Shown here: positions 17,828 through 27,291 of the stretch, in pieces
Position numbering within the stretch: position 1 is the first letter of the stretch
How the letters are laid out: each line of letters starts with the position of its first letter
NCBI RefSeq assembly: GCF_900445235.1
Contig: NZ_UFSM01000002.1
Location: 310,001-374,000, forward strand
Reading direction: 5' to 3'
Length of the DNA stretch: 64,000 nt
Source: Aminobacter aminovorans
GTDB taxonomy: Bacteria > Pseudomonadota > Alphaproteobacteria > Rhizobiales > Rhizobiaceae
Notes under the pieces: generated by a model
Seen by the model: only the letters and a program-made list of their open reading frames with translations
Database searches by the model: none
Told to the model about the DNA's origin: nothing
Program-made: the position numbers and the translations under genes

Positions 17828-18317
17828 GCTGTCGTGGTTCGGCCGAAGACAATTGCGCGCACTCCCTCGACCAGGATTTCTCGAACCTCGCAGCCATACG
17901 CGACTGGGATTCGTGGCGGATGTCGGGTAGCGCGCCTCTAACAGGATGAAGCTGCAAGAGATAACAACACCGGAACACGCCTCGACCCTTGGTGGGCCGG
18001 GCCGTTCCCGGACATTCTTTCCCAATACGGGAGAGGACGTTACCTCGCGATGGGGACCTTATCCACCAAGCTCGCCGAGTCAACTGTGGAGGATGTGGTG
18101 ATGCAAACCCAGGAGCGAGGCCCGACTGAGTTGGAGTCTCTGTGAGCGACTGTCAGACCAAGCGACAGTCAAACATTACCTGAAATTGCGAGAGCCGAGT
18201 TCCATGTCGGATGACGACAGCTGAACCGCATCCACCGACGCCAACTCAACAACCGCATTGAACAGCATCATCGGCATGGCACGCGATGTCCCTTCATCCT
18301 ATCGGAACCGCATAAGT
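17828..18317. other. Intergenic gap with one inverted repeat
   Basis: About 490 bases without a recognisable gene between the MFS start and the stop of the ProC-like gene. It contains GACTGTC-N9-GACAGTC at 18148-18170, a perfect 7-base inverted repeat that could be an operator for the MFS gene or a weak hairpin. No other structure seen. Confidence 0.45.
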
Positions 18318-19100
18318 CTAACCTTGGATCCGCGCAAAAACCCGATCGAGGGCCAGCACCAGGGAGCGGCTGCCACCGTCTTCGTTGAAGTCATGTAGGA
18401 CCTGCTCGTTGAGGCCGCCCTTGGTGGCGAATTCGTGGCTCATTTCGAGGAATTCAACATCCTTGCCGGCCAATAGCGCCGTTTCGGCGAGGCCGGAGAA
18501 CAGAGGAGCGAGATAGGCGCGACCCTTTTCTTCCGGGAGGCCGTTCTCCGCGAGCCAGGCGGCCGTAGTTTGCATGATGCCGAAATAGGTAGCCATCAGG
18601 GCGCTTGCCGCAGCGAGGAGATCGTACTCCGTCTTTGTCTCGCATTCGACTGCTTTGCCCAGCACGTCGAAGATGGCAGCCGTATCGGTATCAGGCGGGT
18701 AGACGGCTGTGACGCCCTTGCGCCTTCCGACAAAAGGCAGTGGAATCGCTTGGGAGAGACGCACATCCGCGCCGATCCAGTCGAGAAGCGCGCTTCGGCT
18801 CGTTGCGGCAACGACGCTGATCACGCTCTGCCCGTCGCGGAACCGAAGCGGTCGGATGACCTCCTCCGCGATCTGCGGGCGGATAGCCAGCACCACTGTA
18901 TCGCATTGATCTACGATCGCCTGGTTGTCGCCTGAGACGATTACAGTTGGGAAATCCGCGGACAATTTGGCCGAGATATCTGCGCTGCGTTGCGACACCA
19001 TCACGTAGGACACAGCGGCCGGCTCGGTGAGCAGGCCGCGTACCATAGCGTCAGTAATGGCGCCGGTTCCGACAAATCCAATCTTTCGAGACAGGGCCAT
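18318..19100 (-). CDS. Pyrroline-5-carboxylate reductase-like protein
   Basis: NAD(P)-binding reductase of about 260 residues: Rossmann motif IGFVGTGAITDAMVRGLL, the VVLAIRPQ and VVAATSRS segments of the ProC family, and a C-terminal dimerisation domain with EFATKGGLNEQVL in place of the usual GGTTEAAL. Likely reduces a cyclic or linear imine, but the changed substrate-loop sequence means true proline synthesis is not assured. ATG 19100 or 19106 are both plausible; the longer frame is rejected. Stands alone, 137 bases from the next gene. Confidence 0.75.
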   Translation of the reverse strand: MALSRKIGFVGTGAITDAMVRGLLTEPAAVSYVMVSQRSADISAKLSADFPTVIVSGDNQAIVDQCDTVVLAIRPQIAEEVIRPLRFRDGQSVISVVAATSRSALLDWIGADVRLSQAIPLPFVGRRKGVTAVYPPDTDTAAIFDVLGKAVECETKTEYDLLAAASALMATYFGIMQTTAAWLAENGLPEEKGRAYLAPLFSGLAETALLAGKDVEFLEMSHEFATKGGLNEQVLHDFNEDGGSRSLVLALDRVFARIQG

Positions 19101-19237
19101 GATCATTCCGTTGTCGCGAGGGGCAATATGACCGATTCGACGACAGCGTCCGCCGGATTTACGGCTATTACGGAGTCCCAAAGGCGCCAACCGTCCCTTT
19201 GGTTGACGATCCTTATTCCTGCAACGAGATCAGTCGC

Positions 19238-19558
19238 TTAACCGCCGGTGCATGCGGATGGCACTGCTCTGCCAATGCCCCACGTTAGCTTTCCCTGCAC
19301 TATGGTGATCGTCTGCTGACCATTCGAATAGGTTGTTCCGTCTGGTCCCATGGCGGGCAATTCGATCTCGGTCGCTCCGTTGATGGATACCGAGGCGTGG
19401 TCTCCGAGCAGGCGCACTGCCAGGCGCGTGCCGTCCTCGCACGTGTATTCACTGACGGGATGGGGGTTGCCTGCACCGATCGCCGCGCCTGAGGCCGGAT
19501 GCTCGAAGCCTGCAAGCGTCAGTACGCTGATCGCAGCGATCGACAGTTCTCTCCACAT
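19238..19558 (-). CDS. MliC-type C-type lysozyme inhibitor family protein
   Basis: Small secreted protein of 106 residues. A Sec signal peptide is followed by a single MliC-like domain: EYTCEDGTRLAVRLL, VSINGATEIELPAM, GTTYSNGQQTITIVQGKLTWGIG, and a final Cys that can pair with the first. MliC/PliC proteins bind the active site of animal-type lysozyme in the periplasm. No lipobox, so probably soluble. GGAGAA lies 6 bases before the ATG. Assigned by pattern, without alignment. Confidence 0.72.
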   Translation of the reverse strand: MWRELSIAAISVLTLAGFEHPASGAAIGAGNPHPVSEYTCEDGTRLAVRLLGDHASVSINGATEIELPAMGPDGTTYSNGQQTITIVQGKLTWGIGRAVPSACTGG

Positions 19559-19615
19559 GATAGTTCTCCAAGCTGGCGCGCTGGTGCGGGCGAGGTGGCG
19601 GCGCGCGCAGATGTT

Positions 19616-20818
19616 CTATTCGGGGTAGATTTCAACGCCGTCTTGGGGCGCCTTGTTGAACAGAATGAACGCGAGAGGGTTGCCGGGCTCGGACATCGCA
19701 TCGCTGCGCTGTCCCGAAATCTCTCCGGCCACTCCGGCTGTATACTCGGCGACCACTTCACCGAAGCTGTTGCGCTGAATGGCCACTTTTTGTCCGGGTA
19801 CAACTTTGTCGTTCAGTTTGACCAGATGCTCGACGAGCCCGCCTGCGGTGGCCAGAACCGGGAACCCGCTATTGCCGACAAAGACAGCCATGCCCTTGGC
19901 AGTGCGGCCCATCGGTCCGGCAACGATCCCGTAATGCTTGAGGACGTTCATCGTCCCTTCGACGAACAGCGCGATCATCTCGCGATCCAGTACGCGGGCA
20001 GCGCCGATCTCCGGTGCAATCGCCGGAATTCCCACGTCTATGAACGCATTGTGCAAGACCGTTGGATAGGCGGCTTTCGGCATGTTGAGAATCTGGCCGA
20101 CGGGATAGAGATCCAGCATTGCCTTGACCTCGGGCCTGTCTATTTCGCCGATGTTGAATGCGGTGACTTCGAACCCGGTCGTCCCGGTGTGGAAATCGAT
20201 CGCTGCGTCGGCATTCGGCCGCAGCAGCCTGTTGAACAGAAGCCCGGCATGGCGGCTTGGCGCGGTGAGGCCGTTCTCATTCCCGGGCCATTCCCGGTTC
20301 ATGTCGATCAGGTCGATACCTCTGCCCTGGTTCGGCCACCGGCGTTGCATGCTTTCCAGGGCCGGTCGGGATATATCGGTAACCGCCATCACGGTGCCGG
20401 ACATCTTCGCCGGCTCGAGCTGGTTCATCACGGTATGGACCGTATGTATGGAACTCATCTCGTCACCATGCACACCGCTTGTCAGGACGACACGCTTGCC
20501 CGGCTTTGCGCCCCTGGTGACTGTTACGGACACGTACCAGTGCTGCCCGGTGGGCGTCTCCACACCCTGAAAATATAGGCGATGCGTCTGTCCGGCCTCC
20601 AGATCCTTCACGTCGAGCGAAGTGACGACCTTCTTTCCGTCGATGGTATCGCCCGTGAAAACGGTGCCTTTTCCATCAACGGCCAACGAGCCGGCAGACG
20701 TCGATCTTGATTGTGCCTGGGCAGCGCCCGTCACGAGTGCGGCTGCCGCACCAACGGTTGCGACGGATCCGATCATGAAGCCGCGACGATCGAGACCCGG
20801 GTCATTGCCAATTGTCAT
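19616..20818 (-). CDS. Tat-exported succinylglutamate desuccinylase/aspartoacylase family protein
   Basis: Zinc hydrolase of 400 residues. The N-terminus is a twin-arginine signal (DRRGFMIGSVATVGAAAALV, cleavage near AQAQS), so it acts folded in the periplasm. The M14/AstE-AspA zinc motif is SGVHGDEMSSIHTVH (HxxE), followed by IDLIDMNREWPG and the His in AAIDFHTGTTGFE. A beta-rich C-terminal domain (about 300-400) is present. Family members remove acyl groups from N-acyl amino acids or peptides. Exported versions are common in Rhizobiales and uncharacterised. Confidence 0.8.
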   Translation of the reverse strand: MTIGNDPGLDRRGFMIGSVATVGAAAALVTGAAQAQSRSTSAGSLAVDGKGTVFTGDTIDGKKVVTSLDVKDLEAGQTHRLYFQGVETPTGQHWYVSVTVTRGAKPGKRVVLTSGVHGDEMSSIHTVHTVMNQLEPAKMSGTVMAVTDISRPALESMQRRWPNQGRGIDLIDMNREWPGNENGLTAPSRHAGLLFNRLLRPNADAAIDFHTGTTGFEVTAFNIGEIDRPEVKAMLDLYPVGQILNMPKAAYPTVLHNAFIDVGIPAIAPEIGAARVLDREMIALFVEGTMNVLKHYGIVAGPMGRTAKGMAVFVGNSGFPVLATAGGLVEHLVKLNDKVVPGQKVAIQRNSFGEVVAEYTAGVAGEISGQRSDAMSEPGNPLAFILFNKAPQDGVEIYPE

Positions 20819-20896
20819 GGGAAGCTTCCGTACTTCATCACAAGACCACCCTGCAGGATCGCCATCAAGGACGTGCAGAAAGTGACGTGGAATGGA

Positions 20897-21196
20897 TCAC
20901 CTGCGAATGCGTCGAACATCCACCACACGCCCCGTGCGTGAGTTCAGCGCGATTTCAAACCTGCTGCTGCCGCGCCGGGCGTGGTAGATGAAAATCCTGC
21001 CGCGGCAGTCTATGCGCCGGACCTCACGGAAGCCTCTGTTCTGAAGCAGTCTTTGGCCTTGGCTGCAACTAATGGCCCGGCCGTGGTTCAGGCTGGTTCC
21101 GATTGTGATGTTGACGGTTACCGCCTGAGCCGGAGTGGGCGCCGCCAGCGGCATTGCAAGGCCGATCGCAAGACACAGAGCCAACAAACGTTTCAT
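20897..21196 (-). CDS. Small secreted protein, function unknown
   Basis: Protein of 99 residues with a clear Sec signal (MKRLLALCLAIGLAMPLAAP, cleavage after AQA). The mature part is basic (many Arg) with two Cys (ISCSQGQ and IDCRG) that could form a disulfide, and ends in an arginine-rich RVVDVRRIRR. The GRIFIYHARRGSSRFEIALNSRTGRVV segment looks like a small PepSY-like beta unit. Codon use matches neighbours. Function not assignable. Confidence 0.7.
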   Translation of the reverse strand: MKRLLALCLAIGLAMPLAAPTPAQAVTVNITIGTSLNHGRAISCSQGQRLLQNRGFREVRRIDCRGRIFIYHARRGSSRFEIALNSRTGRVVDVRRIRR

Positions 21197-21284
21197 GACG
21201 AACCTCGATTACAAACGACATCTGCCTGATGTCAGTTCCTCAGTAGACCTGTTGTCAACAAGCGCTTCATGCCGACCGGCGTCT

Positions 21285-21326
21285 TTGGGACGTGATGCAT
21301 AATATCTGGACACTATGCCAACCTCC
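21285..21326 (+). repeat. Copy D of a dispersed intergenic element
   Basis: Starts TTGGGACG and contains GCAT-N14-ATGC at the same spacing as the copies at 30939 and 32695. About 28 of 42 bases match the 30939 copy. It lies in the 350-base gap between the divergent genes ending at 21196 and starting at 21548. The rest of that gap holds no gene. Confidence 0.55.
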
Positions 21327-21547
21327 GTCGCCCTTGGCGCTGAGGAGACGGGGCTGTTAGTGGCGCAAAGGCGAGTTGATCGTTTCCGTGAGACGAGAGG
21401 CCGCGTGACACGCTGCGATTGAGGCGCAGTGCATAGGATTGGGACGCTCAGCCAATCACTTCGACGTTTCAATCGACTAAAGCAATGGCAGCATTGTCGT
21501 CGGTGCTCATGCAATCGACATGTGCACCGTAGTGGAGGAATCGATCG

Positions 21548-21859
21548 ATGATACGAACAATGGGTGAGGTTGCTGTTCTCCTTGTGATCGCCCTGGCTAT
21601 GTCGGCGTGCAACACGCCCCAGGAACGCGCGCTCGGCGGAGCCGCCATTGGCGCAACAGGCGGCGCACTGGTTGGCCAGGCCATCGGCGGCAATACCGGG
21701 GCAACGGTCGCGGGTGCGGCAATCGGCGGTGTGGCGGGTGCCATGATTGGTGCCGGGACCGCTCCGGGCGAGTGCCGCTTCCAGCGGGTCGACAGCCGTG
21801 GACGACCAATGGTCGATCGCTACGGCAGGCCGGTGACTTATCTCGCACCTTGCCGGTAG
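21548..21859 (+). CDS. Glycine-zipper lipoprotein
   Basis: Protein of 103 residues. The lipobox AMSAC near residue 21 marks a lipoprotein. The centre is a glycine zipper (GGAAIGATGGALVGQAIGG then GAAIGGVAGAMIGAG) able to form a membrane hairpin, as in the 17-kDa antigen/SlyB group. The C-terminus ends with a short Cys-containing tail (CRFQRVDSRGRPMVDRYGRP). Likely an outer-membrane envelope-stability protein. Monocistronic. Confidence 0.8.
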   Translation: MIRTMGEVAVLLVIALAMSACNTPQERALGGAAIGATGGALVGQAIGGNTGATVAGAAIGGVAGAMIGAGTAPGECRFQRVDSRGRPMVDRYGRPVTYLAPCR

Positions 21860-22012
21860 GCGCCTGTCTGCGACGTAGCGGATCGGCGGCCCATTCATCG
21901 GGCCGCCAGGTCACTGCGCCGGGGTCGAGGCAACACTTACGCGGTCAGAAGGCATGACCTGAGCCCGCAGCGTAAGCACCATCAACATCCGCAGAAGGTT
22001 GCGCTTACGGGC

Positions 22013-22741
22013 ATGCGCTGTTTCCTGGCATTGATGTTGTCTCTGTTTTGGTCCGCTGCATCGGCGCAGGATTGCGTGGTGCTGCTTCACGGCCTTGGGC
22101 GTTCGGCCCCATCGCTGCTCCTGATCGAGGAGGCACTGGAGGCCAACGACTTCAGGGTGGTGAATGACGGCTATCCCTCCCTGAAAGCTCCGGTTGAAAA
22201 GCTGATCGAGCATGTCGACAAGTCGGTGATCAGATGTGGGACGTCTGGGAATATCCACTTCGTGACGCACTCGCTTGGCGGCATACTGGTCCGGGCCTGG
22301 CTGCAGCAGCACAGGCCTGGAAACCTCGGCCGCGTGGTCATGCTGGGTCCGCCAAATGGCGGCTCCGAGATCATCGACGAATTCGGCGATCTCGCAATCC
22401 TGCAGATGCTCACCGGACCAGCCGGCCGGCAACTGGGCACCAATCCGGGCAGCATTCCCAACACGCTCGGGCCGGCAGATTTCAATCTCGGCATCATAGC
22501 CGGCGACAGATCGACCAATCCCGCGTTCTCCCAATTGTTCAGCGGCCCCAATGACGGCAAAGTTTCGGTCGAGAGCACCAAACTCGAAGGCATGGCTGAC
22601 CATATCGTGCTGCCGACGTCCCACACATTCATGATGAACAATCCATTGGTCATCGCGCAGGTTCTGTACTTCCTGCGCGATGGACATTTCGACCACCACC
22701 TGACCATGCGCGAGCTGTTCCGGCGCGTGTTGAGGAACTGA
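22013..22741 (+). CDS. Secreted alpha/beta hydrolase (lipase-like)
   Basis: Hydrolase of 242 residues with a signal peptide (cleavage near ASAQD). Features: [11 protein letters not shown] (oxyanion HG) and the nucleophile elbow [13 protein letters not shown], which gives the catalytic Ser; a late His in LPTSHTFMM completes the triad. Resembles PGAP1/triacylglycerol-lipase-type esterases of Rhizobiales. Followed 22 bases later by a DUF900 hydrolase, suggesting a two-gene unit. Confidence 0.8.
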   Translation: MRCFLALMLSLFWSAASAQDCVVLLHGLGRSAPSLLLIEEALEANDFRVVNDGYPSLKAPVEKLIEHVDKSVIRCGTSGNIHFVTHSLGGILVRAWLQQHRPGNLGRVVMLGPPNGGSEIIDEFGDLAILQMLTGPAGRQLGTNPGSIPNTLGPADFNLGIIAGDRSTNPAFSQLFSGPNDGKVSVESTKLEGMADHIVLPTSHTFMMNNPLVIAQVLYFLRDGHFDHHLTMRELFRRVLRN

Positions 22742-22763
22742 ACACGCACCGGCCGAGGACAAT

Positions 22764-24050
22764 ATGTTCCGCTATCTCGCCATCTTCTGCCTTGTCGTCG
22801 CCGGGGCGACCATAGCCATTTCCTTTTACCAGCCGCCCATGCGCCTGATGCCCGCCCCGCTCGCTTTCCTCAGCGGCCTGTCAAGCTCCTTCACCTCCAA
22901 TCCAGAGCGCAAGTCAGATCCGGAGATCGATCTTTTCTACGCCACCAACCGGCTGCCCATCGGGCCGCGCAACGACCGCCTCTATGCGGTCATCCCGGGC
23001 AGGGATCTGCATCTCGGGGAGGCGACGGTCAGAATCGGCGAGGAAGGTACGACCTGGGACAGGATTTATGCCTGGTCGACCGGTGCAAGCGACGACCGGC
23101 GGCCATTCCTCCATCTCAGCAATCTGAATGAGCAGGCGGCAATCGAGCCGGATCAGGCGCTTTCACCCGCGGCGATAGCCTGGTTCGACAAGATCGACCA
23201 AGCGTTGGCCGCGAGCCCGGATCGCGACGTCATTGTCTATGTCCACGGCGCCAACACCACCGTTGAACGTGCCGCCGGACAGGCAGCGCAGCTGCGCCAT
23301 TTCACAGGCCGGACCGCCGTGGTCGTTCTATTCGCCTGGCCGACGGCCGAGAACTTCCTGAGGTATCCGAGAGATATGGTGACCGCTTTCGGCGCGGCTC
23401 CCCAGCTGGCCAAGTTGGTCGAGCTCCTGTCGAAGCACACAATTGCTGACAAGGTCGACTTGTTGACCTACAGCGCCGGCGGCACTGTCGGCAGCGACGC
23501 CCTGGCATTGGCGGGGCGCAAGGCAAAGCAGCCGGACGCCAGGCCGGTGCGTCTCGGCGAGGTTTATCACGCCGCCCCCGACGCCGATTTTCGACGCTTC
23601 GTGACAGACATGCGCGACTACGCCGACGTGGCCGAACGCGTGACTGTTTCTGCCAATCTCAACGATAGCGCGCTCAGGCTGTCGCAGGCGATTAACCGTG
23701 CGTCACGCGCAGGCAGGCCTGATATGGAAGAACTTGATGCGGATGACACGACCTGGCTACTGCAAAGCGCACGGACCGACGGTCTGGAACTGCTTCGGGT
23801 CAGGCCGGAGAACATTCCCGGTCTGTCGCGAACCTCGCATACATTCTGGTATGACGACCCGTGGGTCAGCAGCGACGTGCTTATCACGCTGCTTTATGAT
23901 CTGGCCCCCGGCGAGCGCGGCCTGATGGACGCTGCGGCTGCCTCCGGGGTTCACTACTGGACCTTCACGCCAGACTATCCCGACCAGCTTGCCGATGTCT
24001 TGTCGCGGCTACGTCAGCAGGGAAAAGTCCACCCCGCAACCAGTGACTGA
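22764..24050 (+). CDS. DUF900 alpha/beta hydrolase
   Basis: Membrane-anchored or exported hydrolase of 428 residues with an N-terminal hydrophobic helix. DUF900 features: LFYATNRLP near residue 54, VIVYVHGANTT (oxyanion region), FAWPTAENFL, and a nucleophile elbow YSAGGTVGSD with Ser in the GxSxG-like position (first Gly replaced). HTFWYDDPWVSSDVL near the C-terminus supplies a candidate His. Its relative at 29712 lies on the other side of the antiporter operon. Substrate unknown. Confidence 0.75.
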   Translation: MFRYLAIFCLVVAGATIAISFYQPPMRLMPAPLAFLSGLSSSFTSNPERKSDPEIDLFYATNRLPIGPRNDRLYAVIPGRDLHLGEATVRIGEEGTTWDRIYAWSTGASDDRRPFLHLSNLNEQAAIEPDQALSPAAIAWFDKIDQALAASPDRDVIVYVHGANTTVERAAGQAAQLRHFTGRTAVVVLFAWPTAENFLRYPRDMVTAFGAAPQLAKLVELLSKHTIADKVDLLTYSAGGTVGSDALALAGRKAKQPDARPVRLGEVYHAAPDADFRRFVTDMRDYADVAERVTVSANLNDSALRLSQAINRASRAGRPDMEELDADDTTWLLQSARTDGLELLRVRPENIPGLSRTSHTFWYDDPWVSSDVLITLLYDLAPGERGLMDAAAASGVHYWTFTPDYPDQLADVLSRLRQQGKVHPATSD

Positions 24051-24195
24051 CTGCCACGTGATCTGGCACCCGATCTGGCACGCGACGCTTTCCCATGGCG
24101 GGCCTCAGAGCATCTCTGCACTGTGTCGAGGCCCAATAACGCTGCTTGCATTGTCTGGCCCAATTCTGGACCCACTCGGGCCATGCTGGTTCGAG

Positions 24196-27100
24196 TTAGC
24201 CGACATGTCCGGCAATGAGATTGGCCGACAGCAGAAACAGCACGTAAGACAGCGCCACAAGAACATACATCTGGCCGTCGCCATTGTAGATCCTGCGCGT
24301 TGCTTCGGCTGAGCGAATGCCAAGGCGTGCAATGTTCTCCCAGACCCTCGTTGCCAGCGGCGCCGACCAGGGTTGCGAGATCTTGATGTAGTAGCGATAG
24401 AATTCGGCGACACCCTCGGCGGCAGTGCGGCCTTGGTCGAGGCGATAGACGATCCATCCGATCAGGAACAGAACGCCGGCCCCGGCAATCGAGGCGGCCA
24501 TGACGGGAACCGGATTCCAATAGCCATAGATCGTCTCGAGCGACATGCCCTGCCAGACCAGCGTTGAGGCGAAATGGGGATCGATGGCAGTCGATACCGG
24601 GTCCATGAACAGCTTGGGCTGGAAGGAGAGCACGAGGATCGCCCCGACAAGCACGATTTGCGGCAGGAGAAGATGCACCGGCGCTTCGCCGGCGTCGACG
24701 GCCGCAGCCTGCGGCGGCGCGAGAAACAGCGCATGGGCGAGGCGGAACATGTAGAGCAGGCCGATCAGCGTGGCCAGGATGCCTGCTGCCGCCAGGCCGT
24801 ACCAGCCCTTGTCGACCATGGCGCTGAGCAGGAGCCATTTGCCGCCGAAGCCGGCGAGCGGGGGCAAGCCGGACATCGACACAAGAGCAATGACGGCAGT
24901 GACGAAGGTCAGTGGCATCCGTTTGGCCAGGCCGCCGAGCCCGTCGAGGCTGCGGGTCCCGCAGCGCAGGATCACGCCGGCAATGGCCAGGAACAGGATG
25001 CCCTTGACCATCAGATGGTTGGCGACGAGGTAAAGGGCAGTAACCCAGCCAAGATGGCTCATGAGCGCGATTGCCGTGATGATGTAGCCGAGCTGGCTCA
25101 TGCTCGAATAGGCAAGCAGCCGCTTGACGTCGTCCTGCCTGAAGGCGAGGGCGGCGCCGACCACAGTCGTCAGCATGCCAATCCAGCCCATGAGATGGGC
25201 AAGCTCCAGCCCAGCCTGCGAGCGGATGGCAAGATAGGTGACCATGAACAGGCCGAAGATGGCGACCTTGCTGACCACCGACGACAGCATTGCCGAGAGG
25301 TCGTCGTCGGCCTCGGCATAGGCGCCGGGCAGCCAGATATGGAAGCCGATCGCACCGGCCTTGATGAGGAAGCCAAGTGCCAGCAGCGCAAAGGCGGAGG
25401 CAGCGTCCGTCCCGCCTGTCCGGAACGCCTGCAGCACGGAAGTGCCGTTGGCTGCATCGGCAAGCGCGAAGCCGGCAAGCAGGCAGAAGGCTGAGGTCAG
25501 CGAAAACAGCAGGAAGGGCAGGGCATAGGGGTGGGCATGCCTACCTTGCGCGATCATGAAGTAGGACGATAGCGTGATCAGTTCCCAGGCGAAGAAGAAC
25601 TCCAGGCTGGTTTGCGCGCGCATCATCGCGGCGATTGACAGCAAAAGCACCGCCATCAGCGGATAATAGCCGGGGCGAGAATCCGGTCTGTAGAGCGCTG
25701 CCGAGGCCACCACCAGACCGCCGGCCAGAAGCACGGTGGCAAAGAGCCCTGATATGCCTGTCGTATCGGAGATCAGCCAGTTGCCAACGCCGAGCACGGC
25801 CAGAAGCATCAGGCAGCATTTGACGCGCCCTGGTAGCCAGTCGAGCGCGTAGAGCACCATGGCCACAATGAGCGGCGCAAACAGCCAGAGCGAGGCAGCA
25901 CCTGCAAGCTCGGCCGCATAATAGCTGCCGACGGCCAGCAGCACGGCACTGGCTGCGGCCGGCAACAGGTCTCGCCACGTGACGGAGACCGGCAGGTCGC
26001 CGGGCATGGCCCGCGTCGCCTGCTTGAACCAGCCGAACATGTAGGCAGCCTCCAGCAGCGAACCGAGCAGGATCAGGGCAATCCAGACATAGAGCTGGGC
26101 TCCGGAAAGCTGCATGATCAACTCCCACTTGGCCCAGAAGCCGGGGAAGGGCGGCAGGCCGGCAATGGCGACAAGCAGAAGTGCCAAGACGAGCAGAAGG
26201 AAGGGCCGCCCCGCAACGGTCGACCAGCCGGCCACCTGCGGGCGCTGCACCGCGCCGGAGAGCCAGAACAGCCCGGCCTTGGCGAAGAGATGGTTGGCAA
26301 ACAGGCCGCCGATGACCAGTGGCATGGAGGCTGCCGCGCCCTGCTTCTGCAGCAAGGCCAGCGCCAGCATCATCAGTCCCATCTGCGCGATGGAGGAGTA
26401 ACCCAGCATGCGCTGGACGTTGCTTTGCCTGAGCCCGACGAGATTGGAGAACAGGAAGGTGGCGCCGCCGGCGACCGCGATCAGCGCGAGATGATTTTCG
26501 AACAAGGGCAGGAGCTTGAGCAGCGCAAAGAACACGCCCGTGGAAACACCGACCGATACCAGCGCGGCAATGCCACCGGGCGCCGTCTCGTAGACGTCGA
26601 GACCCCAGCCATTGGCCGGGAACGGTTTCAGTTCGAGGATCAGGCAGGCCAGCACGAAGATCAGCGCCGTGGTGCCGATCGGCCCGGCGAGGAGTTCGCG
26701 CCGTGCGATCAGTTCGTCGATGTTGAGCGTGCCGGTGACATGGTAGAGCAACACCGAGCCGAGCAGCAGGAACGACGAGGCGAGCACGGTTGCCATGACG
26801 TATTTGAAACTGGCCGCCAGCGCTGCCGGGCTGCGCTCGAGCCCGAGCAGGCCATAGGTCGCTATGGACACGATCTCCAGGAAGACGAACAGATTGAACA
26901 GGTCGCGGGTCATCACCATGCCGTTGATGCCCATGATGAGGATCAAATAGAGCAGGAGCGCCGCATAGCTGCTGCGCAGGCGTTGCCACAGCTGCCAGGC
27001 ACCGAGTATCGCTGCTATGTTGACGCAGAAGGTGAAGAAGGCCTCCCAGGCCCCGAAGCGCAGATTGATGGAGATCGGCGGCACAGCACCCGCGGTATAG

Positions 27101-27291
27101 ACCTCGATGGCCGGTTGGCCGTCTTGCAGCGCCCACAAGTTGACGCCGGAGATGGCCGCGATGCCGCAGAGTGCTGCGATGAAGGCGAGCGCCGGCAAGG
27201 GCTTGGCGATGCGGTAGAGCAGGGGGATGAGGAAGCCGCCGCCGAGGCCGAGCAGGAAGATGTTCAGCGGCTGGAACAGCGCTTCTACCAT
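24196..27291 (-). CDS. Tandem two-module Mrp/Mbh-type antiporter subunit
   Basis: One continuous frame of 1031 residues holding two proton-antiporter-M (NuoL/M/N, MrpA/D) modules. Module 1 (about 1-480) has Glu139 in FVFLEI, Lys222 in LELKPFPANGW and Lys338/Lys388; at the usual helix-8 lysine it reads VSTGVF. Module 2 (about 500-1031) has Glu570 in FFAWELI, Lys644 in FLIKAGAIGFHIWLP, Lys675 in SVVSKVAIFG and Lys763, so its proton-path residues are complete. Bacterial MrpA and MrpD are normally separate proteins. The 5' end overlaps mnhC by 7 bases. No frameshift is needed. Last gene of the operon. Confidence 0.9.
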   Translation of the reverse strand: MVEALFQPLNIFLLGLGGGFLIPLLYRIAKPLPALAFIAALCGIAAISGVNLWALQDGQPAIEVYTAGAVPPISINLRFGAWEAFFTFCVNIAAILGAWQLWQRLRSSYAALLLYLILIMGINGMVMTRDLFNLFVFLEIVSIATYGLLGLERSPAALAASFKYVMATVLASSFLLLGSVLLYHVTGTLNIDELIARRELLAGPIGTTALIFVLACLILELKPFPANGWGLDVYETAPGGIAALVSVGVSTGVFFALLKLLPLFENHLALIAVAGGATFLFSNLVGLRQSNVQRMLGYSSIAQMGLMMLALALLQKQGAAASMPLVIGGLFANHLFAKAGLFWLSGAVQRPQVAGWSTVAGRPFLLLVLALLLVAIAGLPPFPGFWAKWELIMQLSGAQLYVWIALILLGSLLEAAYMFGWFKQATRAMPGDLPVSVTWRDLLPAAASAVLLAVGSYYAAELAGAASLWLFAPLIVAMVLYALDWLPGRVKCCLMLLAVLGVGNWLISDTTGISGLFATVLLAGGLVVASAALYRPDSRPGYYPLMAVLLLSIAAMMRAQTSLEFFFAWELITLSSYFMIAQGRHAHPYALPFLLFSLTSAFCLLAGFALADAANGTSVLQAFRTGGTDAASAFALLALGFLIKAGAIGFHIWLPGAYAEADDDLSAMLSSVVSKVAIFGLFMVTYLAIRSQAGLELAHLMGWIGMLTTVVGAALAFRQDDVKRLLAYSSMSQLGYIITAIALMSHLGWVTALYLVANHLMVKGILFLAIAGVILRCGTRSLDGLGGLAKRMPLTFVTAVIALVSMSGLPPLAGFGGKWLLLSAMVDKGWYGLAAAGILATLIGLLYMFRLAHALFLAPPQAAAVDAGEAPVHLLLPQIVLVGAILVLSFQPKLFMDPVSTAIDPHFASTLVWQGMSLETIYGYWNPVPVMAASIAGAGVLFLIGWIVYRLDQGRTAAEGVAEFYRYYIKISQPWSAPLATRVWENIARLGIRSAEATRRIYNGDGQMYVLVALSYVLFLLSANLIAGHVG

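Noticed and set aside
24062..24083. Tandem GATCTGGCAC direct repeat after the DUF900 gene
   Set aside because: Only two 10-base units, no link to a recombinase or operator; treated as chance.
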